DNA of 64,000 nucleotides from contig NZ_JBNTQY010000001.1 of NCBI RefSeq assembly GCF_051209875.1, positions 3,286,001-3,350,000 on the forward strand. Reading direction: 5' to 3'. Position numbers and translations under genes: made by a program. Positions within the stretch are counted from its first letter, which is position 1. Every line of letters begins with the position of its first letter. The notes below the pieces were generated by a model. The model was not told the origin of the DNA and made no database searches. It worked only from the letters and a program-made list of their open reading frames with translations. Shown here piece by piece: positions 25,566 to 36,100 of this stretch. The DNA comes from Emticicia sp051209875. Lineage in GTDB: Bacteria; Bacteroidota; Bacteroidia; Cytophagales; Spirosomataceae.

Positions 25566-26381
25566 ATGAAAACTTTAATTACACTATTCGCATTTCTGCC
25601 AAGTTTAATTTTTGCACAAGCAACACTTACTAAAGCACAATTGGAAGAATATGACAAAAAATTAAAAGAAAATCCTGTCGAAACCGTCAAACAATATACC
25701 CACAAAGATTTCACTTTTATCAGTGGCAACGGTAGCAGAGTGGGTTATAATGAATTGTTGGCCAATTATACTTACAACAAAGAAACAGTAAGAAATCTGA
25801 CCGATGTAAAAATTACACAAGTAAATCAAACAGCGAGTGTTACTGGCAAAATTGAGCATGAGTGGTTTGCTATCAGCAACCCAGCTAAGGTCAGTAAATA
25901 TAAGGGTATGTTTACGTATATCTATGTTTATGATGCTGGTGCTTGGAAAATAATATCGGCACAGCACACCGATTTTGCCAATAAAGAACAAGAAGTAGCG
26001 GCTATCAAGAAAGTGATTGAAGGTGAAACACAAGCCTATCTTGATGGTGATGGCAAAAAGCTATTGAGCTATTGGGCTGATAAAAAGACTAACGAACACG
26101 CAAGCCAGTATTTAGTCCAATTCTTAGGTCAGCCTTATGCCACTGGCGAAAGCATGGCCAAACTACAAAACTTAGTAGTCCCAAATCTCAAAAAGCAAGA
26201 TTTTAAAATTGAGCGAGATGATATAGATATCAGAATAAACAAAGACATGGCTTGGGCCACTTACACGCAAAAGGTCAACGCCAATGGAAAAATCTTACAA
26301 ACTGACCGTGAAACACGAATCTTAGAACGCATCAATGGAGATTGGAAACTTGTGTATGTTGGCGAACAAGCAATGAAGTAA
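25566..26381 (+). CDS. Secreted protein with two NTF2-like (DUF4440/SnoaL) domains
   Basis: A 271-residue exported protein; the signal peptide is MKTLITLFAFLPSLIFAQA. Two NTF2-like cone-fold domains follow. The first (about 25-140) ends YIYVYDAGAWKIISAQHTDF and the second (about 145-270) ends RILERINGDWKLVYVGEQ, both typical C-terminal strands of DUF4440/SnoaL-like proteins. Small-molecule binding or an enzymatic role is possible, but no catalytic set is evident. It sits 44 bp after the four-helix membrane protein in the same direction and 70 bp before the giant protease gene. Confidence 0.75.
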   Translation: MKTLITLFAFLPSLIFAQATLTKAQLEEYDKKLKENPVETVKQYTHKDFTFISGNGSRVGYNELLANYTYNKETVRNLTDVKITQVNQTASVTGKIEHEWFAISNPAKVSKYKGMFTYIYVYDAGAWKIISAQHTDFANKEQEVAAIKKVIEGETQAYLDGDGKKLLSYWADKKTNEHASQYLVQFLGQPYATGESMAKLQNLVVPNLKKQDFKIERDDIDIRINKDMAWATYTQKVNANGKILQTDRETRILERINGDWKLVYVGEQAMK

Positions 26382-26451
26382 GAAAAACAGTGATTGTAAA
26401 AATAGAAATATCAAAACTAATAATTCAAAACGTCAAATATTTTGCAAAATC

Positions 26452-29400
26452 ATGAAGAATATTGTAATCATCCTATTGTCTTTAATGATAAACCACTCAT
26501 TTGCTCAGGTGGAATCATTCACTCAAATGAAAAACAACGATGATAACTACTTTAATAATGAGCAAATAAATATGCCGATTTTAAAAATAAAAGCAGATTA
26601 TTTTGAAAATAAAGCTAGTGGTTCTGCAAGAATAACTATAACCGAATCTACTGTTTATATACCTGTGGTGGTACATGTAGTTGAATCAGGGCAGCCAAAT
26701 GAAATTTTCCCAACGGAAGCTGATATCATTGCTAAAATAGCGGGATTAAACAGTATTTTTAATGGTACTTCTTCAGGAAATCATTTGAATATAGGAATAC
26801 AATTTAGAATGGCAAAGCATTCGCCTAATTGTTTGACTACCAATGGAATAAATAAAGTAGTAGATTTTTCTAATAATATCAGATATAAAAATGGTGGAAT
26901 ACAGTTTGAAACAAGTAATGGAATTTCGGAAGTTTCTCTAAAAAAAAATACACAATGGGATGGCGGGGAATATCTTAATATTTGGGTAGTAAATGAAATA
27001 GACGGAATAAATTCTGGTGCTTTTACAAATTTTTCTGATAAAGCTACAGCATTGAATGGAATTGTTATAACTGCCAATGATTTTATTAATGACCCAACGG
27101 TACTTGTCCATGAATTTGGACATTTTTTTAATTTATTAGATTTATTTAAGAATATTATTGAGCCTTCGTATAGAAACTGTGGTGATGATGAAGTAAGTGA
27201 TACAGACTTAGTAAGTATTTATAGTGGCCCCCCTCGCATAGGCAATAACTCCTGTGTCAATAGACCATATACGAATTTAACTGAAAATAATTTCATGTCT
27301 CTAAACAATACCAGAACATTGTTTACACAGGGACAAAAAGAACGTATGGTTAAGTCATTAGAACATCCTAATAGAAAATCATTGATTAATTCATTAACAG
27401 ATGAAATTGCCACTTGCATATTCAACTCTACCAATACGCCAATATTCACAACAAATACTTTTAAAACTGTAGGAATTGGAAAAGGAGGATACATTTACGC
27501 AGGAACGGCTAATAATGGATTATACAAATTCAATGGACATGACTGGGAGAAATTAGCAATTTTAACCAACAATAATATAAATGATATAAAAGCAGATAAG
27601 AACGATGGTATTTGGATAGCACAATACGGAAATACATCGGCTACCCAAGCCATCAATGGTGGAGTTAATTATTTGCCTGATGCAACAGAAACTGGTCATA
27701 TTTATTTTTCTCCATCCACCTCTGGATTACCTAATAGAAACTGTCGGGCTTTATTTATTGATATTGCAGCGACACAATTAAATCCCAGAATTTGGACGGC
27801 AAACATGTCACAGGTTTTTAGTGGAGAAATCACATCAGGTGCAATTGGTTTAGGTGTATTTGATTCTTCACCAACTTTTGAAAAAATAACAGGAGGCATA
27901 GACTTAGCAGCTCAAACTGTAAGTGTTCAAACTATTGGAGGAAACGCAAATGAAATATGGGCTTTTGTATCTGGAAATTATGGTAAAAATCAAATCTTAG
28001 TTTATGATAGCCAAACCGCAGCATACAAAAAAGCTTATGATAATACCAGTATTGGTTTTTCATTTCCAAGTAATTTTTTAGCGAAATCCATATATTTTGA
28101 CAAGTTCAAATATTTTGATGAAATCGAACAAAAAGAAAAAATATTAGATAGACGATGGGTTGGGGTATCGAATAGTGGTGTTTTAGTACATCAAAAACCT
28201 TATGACCAAATTTCAGATGGTTTATGGTATTATTTAAATACAACCACTCATCCCTATATTTTCCCTACTGGGTCAGTAGTCAATAATAATAGTATAACTT
28301 CTGACGAAAATGGATACATATATATAGGTACTAACAAAGGTTTAGTTGTATTTAATGGATTAGATTTAGCTGATATTAATAATTTTAAACTTTTTACAAC
28401 TGCTGATGGCTTACCATCAAATAATATTCTTGACATAGTTGAAAACAAACCATTTGGTAAATTAGTAATCGCCACAGACCAAGGTATCGTTTTGTGGAGT
28501 AAATCAAAGGTGAAAAATAATAGTAAAAAAATTGAATTATTAAATATTAGTGAAAATTTTAATCAAAACCACTATACTGTACCTCGTGAATCTACGGTAC
28601 ACCATTATTTCATCGCTAAAAATAATTCAACAAATAAAGCCCAAGAAGGAGTTTATATCATTTACAAAATTAGTAATAATCCAGATGCATTTCTAATTTC
28701 TCAACCAAGTGATGAAAAGGGACTCATAGACCTTAATTTTTCTGTTGGCGGAGGAGATGTCACCATTTCATCAGATGATTATATACCTGCAGGCTCAAAT
28801 GAAGTTACTGTCAGTTTTGTTGAAGCTTATGATGAAAACCTAGAATTAATTGATATTGGAAATAATAATTTTAAGAATAATCCTTTCAAAGTTTCTGTTA
28901 TTGACAAAGCAGAGCCTGTTCAAAAAGAAATGGGTGCAGGCATAAGCCTTGAAGCTGGAGTTGAATATGGGTCTGCTGAAATTAAGTTTTTAGGTTTGAA
29001 GTTTGGAGCAAAATCAGCCAGTCTTAATGCAGCATATATCTTTAAGCCAACAGTAAGTGTTGTTATTGATAAAAATAACCCTAATTTATGGTTGTCAAGC
29101 TTTACTTTTCCACAAGGTATAAAATTAGAAGGCAATGCAGGTCCTAAATCGCAAATGAAAGATCCTGTAATAAATATTACAAATGGTGGGGATGCAAGCA
29201 TTGAATTAGCACTTTCTGGTTCTTCTATTGAAGAATATTCATACCTATTAGATTTGCAAAAATCTCAAGATCGATTCTTCTTCGGTAGCCAACTCATGAA
29301 TATGGCTCTCACTCCTGGAACACTAATGGCAGGTGTTTTTCTTAGAAGACTCTCAACCTTCTCAGAGACCTTTGAGTCAGAAAAACTGGGATTTAACTTT

Positions 29401-31341
29401 AATATTGAATGTAATGCTGAAATTGGACTTAATTATAGTCAAGAATTCCAAAACGAAAACATTAAAAATCTGATTGGTTTTGAATACGGAGCAAGTTTAT
29501 TTTCTACCGACTATAGTCTTTCATTAGAGAAAACTAAATCTAATGAAATAAATGAAGAAATAAATATATCTGCTGATATAGCCACTAATTTAGGGGTTTT
29601 AGTTGGTATATTACCAAATGAAATTGGTGAACCTGATATTTTACCATTCATTTTGAACACCAATCCTAAGGCATTTTCAGCTTCTGTTACCAGACATTTA
29701 GACTCTTATGGAGGTAATTTGTTAGATGCAACAGCTTCCTTTAGTAATTCAAAAGATATTAAAATAGGCAGTGATGGGTATAATTTAAAATACAATAATA
29801 GTATTAATTATAGTAAAGATGCTATTCAAAAAATAAGTACTATACCGTTAAATTTCGTATCAAAATACTTTAAGGACGGAAATTTCATCTCATCGCCTAT
29901 ATCTTTAGCGGCCAATTATCTTGCCGGCTCAGGGAATCCAGTGGCTCAAATCAAGGCTTATCAAAAAAAAGTTTTTGATAAGCCGTCTGGTACTTTCAAT
30001 TCAAAAGAAATTATAATCAAGAATGATAGAGAGATATTAAATAAAATAGATCATCAGGCAATAAACTTTGCTATTAAGGCTGTTGTTGGTGTTGATTTTG
30101 AATTAGGCTATTCTGAATGGAATAAATATACACATAATTTTAAAGATTATGTATATTCCAGAGAATTTAACAAAATGTTACAAACCACGGATTATGCTAA
30201 AATTGAAGAAAATCTTGAACTCCCAAAACAAACGCCTATTAAAACATTTTTAAATAATTTAAAAACCGAAGTTGATAATGCACCAATTGCCCTACTCAAT
30301 GCAGCTATCTCATTTTTATCCCAAACTTCAATATTCCTTGGAGGTCAAGGAATTTATTTATCAAACAACAATAATGGTGCAACATTAAGATTAGGATTAG
30401 ACGCAAAACCATATCTAGGTGGAACAAAAAATACTACAACAAATCAAAGTGCGACTCCCAGTATCTTTACTTTCAATATTCCTGGCGGAAATGCAGCATT
30501 TAATACTAACAACGAAGTTCTATTTAAATATTATTATCCCGAAAATCAGTTAGATGCAGTAACTTTAAAGGATACTTTTAAAATAGTAACGGATGTATTT
30601 TTCCTAAATGTAAGAAATAATAATTCTAATCTTACAAGTGCTCCAAATGGTTTTTTCACACTAAATACTCAATTCAACACTTCTGAATTAGAATTAGCGG
30701 GCTTATCAACTTCTTTAATACCAAAAGTGCTTTTTCTACCAATAAATAGTAAAAAATGGGAAGTAATAGGTGATATTAATCAAACTATCAACTTTAATCG
30801 TTTGGGTATTTTTGCCATTGGAGTTGGTTTAGAAAAAGATTTTATTGCACCAATGATTAACGTTGTACCTCCGCTTTCATTTGTAGATGGTCAAAATTTT
30901 CAATTTTCGTTAACCGACAATCTTTCAGGAATTGATTGGAGTAAGACCTATTTTATTTGTAATAATACAAATATCCCTTTTCAAAGGGTTGGTAGTAACA
31001 ATAAAGTAACTATTCCAATTTCAGCTCTTCATACAATTGGAACAGTCGTACCCGAAACATTTGCTATTCAAATACTTACAGTTGACTTACAAGGAAATAA
31101 AAAGAATTATTCAAATACTTTTCCTTGTTCTAAGTCATTGAAATTTTTAAGTGTAGTAGGCTATCCTTCAGGTTTATCAAACAAACAACAAGCCAGTCAA
31201 ACCATCGAAATAAAAGGCTCTGCTGCAACCAGACCTCCTTTAGAAATAAAGGCAGGCAAAAATATCATTTTAAACCCAGGATTTGAAGTTAGACCAATTA
31301 GTGGTGAATATTTCAAGGCAAATATTGGTGGATGCAATTGA
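26452..31341 (+). CDS. Giant secreted M43-like metalloprotease with Cys-Asn C-terminus
   Basis: A 1629-residue exported protein. A signal peptide (IILLSLMINHSFAQ) and propeptide precede an M43 (cytophagalysin/PAPP-A-like) catalytic domain, about 60-310. The zinc motif reads HEFGHFFNLLD (H220, E221, H224, D230): the Gly and third His of the family HExxHxxGxxH are Asn and Asp. NFMSLNNT gives the Met-turn. Residues about 325-690 are beta-propeller-like with Reg_prop units (GYIYIGTNKGLVVFNGL; DGLPSNNILDIV). A long beta-rich region follows, then an Ig-like domain. The last about 70 residues form the module seen in three neighbours, ending FKANIGGCN. It is probably exported by T9SS or a related route and retained at the surface. 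Confidence 0.82.
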   Translation: MKNIVIILLSLMINHSFAQVESFTQMKNNDDNYFNNEQINMPILKIKADYFENKASGSARITITESTVYIPVVVHVVESGQPNEIFPTEADIIAKIAGLNSIFNGTSSGNHLNIGIQFRMAKHSPNCLTTNGINKVVDFSNNIRYKNGGIQFETSNGISEVSLKKNTQWDGGEYLNIWVVNEIDGINSGAFTNFSDKATALNGIVITANDFINDPTVLVHEFGHFFNLLDLFKNIIEPSYRNCGDDEVSDTDLVSIYSGPPRIGNNSCVNRPYTNLTENNFMSLNNTRTLFTQGQKERMVKSLEHPNRKSLINSLTDEIATCIFNSTNTPIFTTNTFKTVGIGKGGYIYAGTANNGLYKFNGHDWEKLAILTNNNINDIKADKNDGIWIAQYGNTSATQAINGGVNYLPDATETGHIYFSPSTSGLPNRNCRALFIDIAATQLNPRIWTANMSQVFSGEITSGAIGLGVFDSSPTFEKITGGIDLAAQTVSVQTIGGNANEIWAFVSGNYGKNQILVYDSQTAAYKKAYDNTSIGFSFPSNFLAKSIYFDKFKYFDEIEQKEKILDRRWVGVSNSGVLVHQKPYDQISDGLWYYLNTTTHPYIFPTGSVVNNNSITSDENGYIYIGTNKGLVVFNGLDLADINNFKLFTTADGLPSNNILDIVENKPFGKLVIATDQGIVLWSKSKVKNNSKKIELLNISENFNQNHYTVPRESTVHHYFIAKNNSTNKAQEGVYIIYKISNNPDAFLISQPSDEKGLIDLNFSVGGGDVTISSDDYIPAGSNEVTVSFVEAYDENLELIDIGNNNFKNNPFKVSVIDKAEPVQKEMGAGISLEAGVEYGSAEIKFLGLKFGAKSASLNAAYIFKPTVSVVIDKNNPNLWLSSFTFPQGIKLEGNAGPKSQMKDPVINITNGGDASIELALSGSSIEEYSYLLDLQKSQDRFFFGSQLMNMALTPGTLMAGVFLRRLSTFSETFESEKLGFNFNIECNAEIGLNYSQEFQNENIKNLIGFEYGASLFSTDYSLSLEKTKSNEINEEINISADIATNLGVLVGILPNEIGEPDILPFILNTNPKAFSASVTRHLDSYGGNLLDATASFSNSKDIKIGSDGYNLKYNNSINYSKDAIQKISTIPLNFVSKYFKDGNFISSPISLAANYLAGSGNPVAQIKAYQKKVFDKPSGTFNSKEIIIKNDREILNKIDHQAINFAIKAVVGVDFELGYSEWNKYTHNFKDYVYSREFNKMLQTTDYAKIEENLELPKQTPIKTFLNNLKTEVDNAPIALLNAAISFLSQTSIFLGGQGIYLSNNNNGATLRLGLDAKPYLGGTKNTTTNQSATPSIFTFNIPGGNAAFNTNNEVLFKYYYPENQLDAVTLKDTFKIVTDVFFLNVRNNNSNLTSAPNGFFTLNTQFNTSELELAGLSTSLIPKVLFLPINSKKWEVIGDINQTINFNRLGIFAIGVGLEKDFIAPMINVVPPLSFVDGQNFQFSLTDNLSGIDWSKTYFICNNTNIPFQRVGSNNKVTIPISALHTIGTVVPETFAIQILTVDLQGNKKNYSNTFPCSKSLKFLSVVGYPSGLSNKQQASQTIEIKGSAATRPPLEIKAGKNIILNPGFEVRPISGEYFKANIGGCN

Positions 31342-31537
31342 AATCATTAGTTACATCACTGGAGACTTGATAAAAGGAATGATAGACAATAGAACTTTGA
31401 AAATCTAATAATATTGTAACTGGTACACCAATTGTAAAAGGGATAAACCCAGTAGCAGTATGAATATTGATATGCTAATAAAGCGTTTCATAAAGGAATA
31501 TTCATTACCTATTACCCAAAATTAAACAAAAAAATAT

Positions 31538-33121
31538 ATGAAAAAAGCTATCTACTTTCTAATTTTCTTTTTCATGATTAAAGATGGATTTTCTCAAGAA
31601 ACGCTTACTGATGAGAGGACTACTCAATCTATTACAGCTTTGCCTATTTCACCCAGTATTTCACCAAGTGGTGGACCGATAAATAATGGTAGCACGGTTT
31701 CGTTAACAGCTACGGGTTGCAACGGTACTGTAAATTGGTATGCAAATAATACGACAACTGTCATATTAGCAACTGGGACAACCTATACTACACCAGCTTT
31801 AGTCAATAACGACACATCTCCTGATAATTGGATTGAATATCTTGTTTACAATTCATGTACAATTTGCGGTATTGAAAGTTTGAGAAATTACGCAACTTTT
31901 CGTATATATAATGAGCTACATTACCCAACTTTTACAAGCACGCCTTCATGTAGTGGACAAACCACAACCATTACTTCACATGGTTGTAGCAATGGTGTTG
32001 TACAATGGTATGATAGTTATATTGGGGGAAATTTGCTTCATACAGGCTTAACTTACACAACTCCTATTTTAAATTATGTCAGTGGTGGAAACAATAAGCG
32101 AGAATATTATGCGAGTTGTAAAATTGGGCCTCATCCAAGTGGCAGATGGCCATTTTACTTAATGATTTTTAAACAACCACCAATACCCTCTGCCAGCTCT
32201 GCCAGTATCGCTTGTAATGCTTCAGCTACACTTACAGTTACTGGTTGTAATACGGGTTCACCTGATAATTTCAAAGTTGCTTGGTATTCAGACCCTGTTT
32301 CGTTGTTGAGTGTAAGCTCTGCGACTACTTTTATCACACCTAAGCTAAATGCAAGCACTACTTATTATGTTGCTTGCCAAAATACTTGTAATTCTGAACG
32401 TGTACCCGTTCCTGTTACTGTTGCTTGTACCCCCTTCGGCCCACCCGTAATTTCAGCTAACAAAAATAATATATATAGTGGAGAGGGTATTAATCTAACA
32501 GCAACGGGTTGCAGCAATAGCATCAATTGGAGTGATGGTGGTACAGGTTCCAGCCGATTAAATGTAATATTCAATTCGAATCTTATACTCACAGCTACAT
32601 GTTCACAAGGATGTATTGTTAGCAACAAATCCGATCCTATAGCTATTGTAGTACACCCCAAACCAATACTATTGATTACAAATCCCGCTACTGTAACGCT
32701 GCCCAATACTGTAAATATTACATCACCTGATATAACTACTGGTAGTACTTTTCCAAGTGGAACTGTGTTAAGCTATTATACCAATAGCGAGAGAACTATT
32801 ATTTTAGGAAATCCATCAGCAGTGGCCATCTCGGGAACTTATTACATAAAAGCAATTACTACAAATGGTTGTATAGATTTTAAACCGGTAAATGTTGTAG
32901 TAAATGTAATTGACTGTAACATGCCTTTAGTATTGGGGAGTACCGACAATTATAGTTCGGGCACATATTTGAAGAAAACTAACGAAACCATTACTGCAAC
33001 CAATATTATTGCGGGCAATGCAAATGTTACTTATCGCAGCAACAAGTCAATAACGATGAACAATGGCTTTAAAGTAAACAACGGTGCTATTTTTAAAACT
33101 GAAATAGCAGGCTGTAATTAA
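31538..33121 (+). CDS. Secreted Ig-like repeat protein with GCN C-terminus
   Basis: A 527-residue exported protein with signal peptide (IYFLIFFFMIKDGFSQ). Four to five repeats follow of the Ig-like type associated with CHU_C/T9SS proteins, each marked by GC..., a WY pair and TTPxL: ATGCNGTVNWYANN, HGCSNGVVQWYDSY, TGCNTGSPDNFKVAWYSD and ATGCSNSINWSDGG. The C-terminal module (from about residue 460, CNMPLVLGSTDNYSSG) ends GFKVNNGAIFKTEIAGCN. There is no enzyme domain, so the likely role is adhesion or a matrix component. It is followed after 11 bp by the ELWxxDGT protein gene, so the two are one operon and probably act together. Confidence 0.8.
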   Translation: MKKAIYFLIFFFMIKDGFSQETLTDERTTQSITALPISPSISPSGGPINNGSTVSLTATGCNGTVNWYANNTTTVILATGTTYTTPALVNNDTSPDNWIEYLVYNSCTICGIESLRNYATFRIYNELHYPTFTSTPSCSGQTTTITSHGCSNGVVQWYDSYIGGNLLHTGLTYTTPILNYVSGGNNKREYYASCKIGPHPSGRWPFYLMIFKQPPIPSASSASIACNASATLTVTGCNTGSPDNFKVAWYSDPVSLLSVSSATTFITPKLNASTTYYVACQNTCNSERVPVPVTVACTPFGPPVISANKNNIYSGEGINLTATGCSNSINWSDGGTGSSRLNVIFNSNLILTATCSQGCIVSNKSDPIAIVVHPKPILLITNPATVTLPNTVNITSPDITTGSTFPSGTVLSYYTNSERTIILGNPSAVAISGTYYIKAITTNGCIDFKPVNVVVNVIDCNMPLVLGSTDNYSSGTYLKKTNETITATNIIAGNANVTYRSNKSITMNNGFKVNNGAIFKTEIAGCN

Positions 33122-33132
33122 CAAATAAAAAA

Positions 33133-36100
33133 ATGAAAAAACTCCTCTACCTCCTACTCTCACTACTTTATATTGAAACTGCATTCTCTCAACAATTCCC
33201 AACTTTTGATTGGGCAAGAGTTGCCAGTGAAGGCTATCCCGATATTCCTTTAGTTGGTACTAATTATGGCTCAGACATTCGGATTATCAAACGTGATGCT
33301 GCTGGTAATTTATACGTAAGTGGGCAAATCAATAAAGCTATGAAATTTGCTAATCAGGATATTTATGCTCAAAATTTTAACGGTAGCATCTATGGAAGTT
33401 ATTTTATGAAATTAAATCCGACGGGCGAAACTATTTTGTGGGTCAAAACGATGGTCTTTGCAGGAATTTCAGATTTTGAAATTGACAATGATGGCTTTAT
33501 TTATGCTGTTTCTGAAGGAGGTGGTGGTGGCAGAATAAAGTACGGTGATGCTACTATTGCTGGAGGCAATGCTTACCCTAACGTTGAAGTAGCTAATTAT
33601 TATAAAATAAACGCCGGTAATGGCAACTTAGTTTGGATGAAAAATGCAGGAACTCCCGGTTTTGCACCCTCTATTTATCCTTTTGTTGAAACAGATAACA
33701 ATGCTCTATATACGACCGATTGTTTGGGACCCAATGCTAACAATAGCACTACTGTCCGAGGGTATCGTTTGATAAAAATTTTAAAGTCAGCAGCAAACGC
33801 AGACCCCGATGAACATATCGAAAACAAAGCATGGATATTAGATAAAACTTGGTTTGCAGCAAACGTTGACCCTTTGTTTGAAAACCACATTTTTGATATG
33901 AAACTCACTAATGATAAGCAAAGTCTTTGGGTTTATTTAATGACGGGCGATGCTTGGATTGATGATTTTTCAAATCAATTATATGACACTCGTGATATGA
34001 TTTTATTGAGACTTGATAATCTCAATAATGCAACGCCAACCGTAGGTTATAAGAAAAAATTCACAACGCTTATTCCTCTAAACAAAGGAGATTTACAAAT
34101 TGATAGTCAAGGTAATATACTTGTTACAGGTGGATTCCAGCCTGATGCAAATAGATATGTACAGAATTCTAATGGCAAAGCCGATGTCATTTTTGGGGGT
34201 ATAACTTATGAATTTCCTTTTGGAATTAGTAAACAATATATTGCAAAACTTTCACCTACTGGTACCGAAACTTGGATTAAATTTTATGATGTACAAAGTC
34301 CTTATCAATTTAGAAGTCTTACACTTGATGCCAATGATAATATATATGTAGGTGATATGTTTGGAGGCATTTCTACGATAGGCAATTTTACTGATTTGAA
34401 TAGTGCGTTGAAGGTGTTAAAATTAACTCCAAACGGCGAACAAGTTTATTTATGGTCAAACGAAGAGGGTAATGGTATTGGAGGGGAGCCTGTTCTTTGT
34501 GCAACTGGAATTGATGGACTTTTAATTGGCACTGGTGGAACACAAAGAAGACTGCCTGATGCACAAGCATATTTTAAGGTTGGCACGAAAGAAGTATTTG
34601 ATGGTGGTGGTTTTGTGCTTTCAAATTTAAAACATTCTGGAACAGCAAAACCTTTTGAGGAATTTAAAAGACTAAAAAATATAAATACGAGTGCTGATGT
34701 ATTAAGTCAATATAGTTCACATCCCAATAACTTTACTGAGTTAGGCGGTAATCTTGTATTCTTTGCTTGGGGTGGAGACGATTTAAATAAAGCTTGCTAT
34801 TTATGGAAAACCGATGGCACTGAAAATGGAACTACAATTTTGAAAGAAATTTATAACAACAATTACGAGAGTGGAAACAGACCATACAGTGGGGAAATTA
34901 TAAAAACACCAACGCACTTATATTTTGAAGGACAAAGTAAAGTGCCAAATACAAACACTTATCAACGAGAAATATGGAAATCTGATGGTACAATAGCTGG
35001 TACAGTTAAAATAAAAGCATTTCTTGGCGGTAGTCAAGGTGATGGAGGAACTAAAGAATCTCTTTACGATATTTTTGATATGGAATATTGCAACGGACTG
35101 GTGTATTTCACGATGACAGATAATAATTTGAGCAAAATAGATTTATGGAAAACAGATGGTACAGAAGCTGGAACAGTCAGAATTTATGAAAATTGTCAAT
35201 CTCAATTACAATCTTATAATAATCAAATATATTTTTTTATTGCTGGCACACCCGATCAATACAATAATGTGAGTTATTCGATGAGAAGACATAACGGAAC
35301 GTCTGGTGGTTTTGTAAAATCCATAGGCTCATCCACTACTACAAAAATCCCAAGATTTTTTGGAGTAGCTAATAATCTTATACTATTTGCTGCTGATGGA
35401 ACTATCGTTGTTAATGGAAATAATGTAAATTCAGGTATGGAACTTTGGAAGTCTGACGGTACTGCAGCGGGTACAACAATTGTCAAAGACATAAACCCAG
35501 AAGTTGCAAATAATTTTCCTCCTGGTCCATTTTCATCTGGAAAAGATGCGATCAAATATGCTAATAATTCAAAATATTATGGAGCAAACTTTAATTTGCC
35601 AAATCTAGACACTAGAAGTATTATTCATAATAACATACTCTATTTTAATGCAGACGATGGTGTTAATGGTAGTGAAGTTTGGAAATCTGATGGAACAGAA
35701 GTAGGTACGGTTTTAATAAAGAATGTCGCTACTGGAAGTTATACTGATATATGGGGACAAACCTACCCTTCAAGTTCTGACCCTGCATACTTCTACCCTT
35801 TCAATGGCAATATATATTTTATGGGTTTTGATAATGTAAGTACTGGAAATAGAGGTTTTCATAAAACTGATGGGACGACAAATGGAACAGTATTGGTAAA
35901 AAGCAACATTTTGTATGGTGGATACAATATTGATGCCTACTACAATTCTGGCTTTGGTAGTGTTGATGCAAGTGAAAAAATGCCTTATGCAGTTCTAAAC
36001 AATAGGTTGTATTTTGCTGGAAAAGAAACACCGACCCCAGTGACAGCTCAAGACAGTGAAATTTGGTCCACAGATGGCACAACAGAGGGTACAAAACAGT

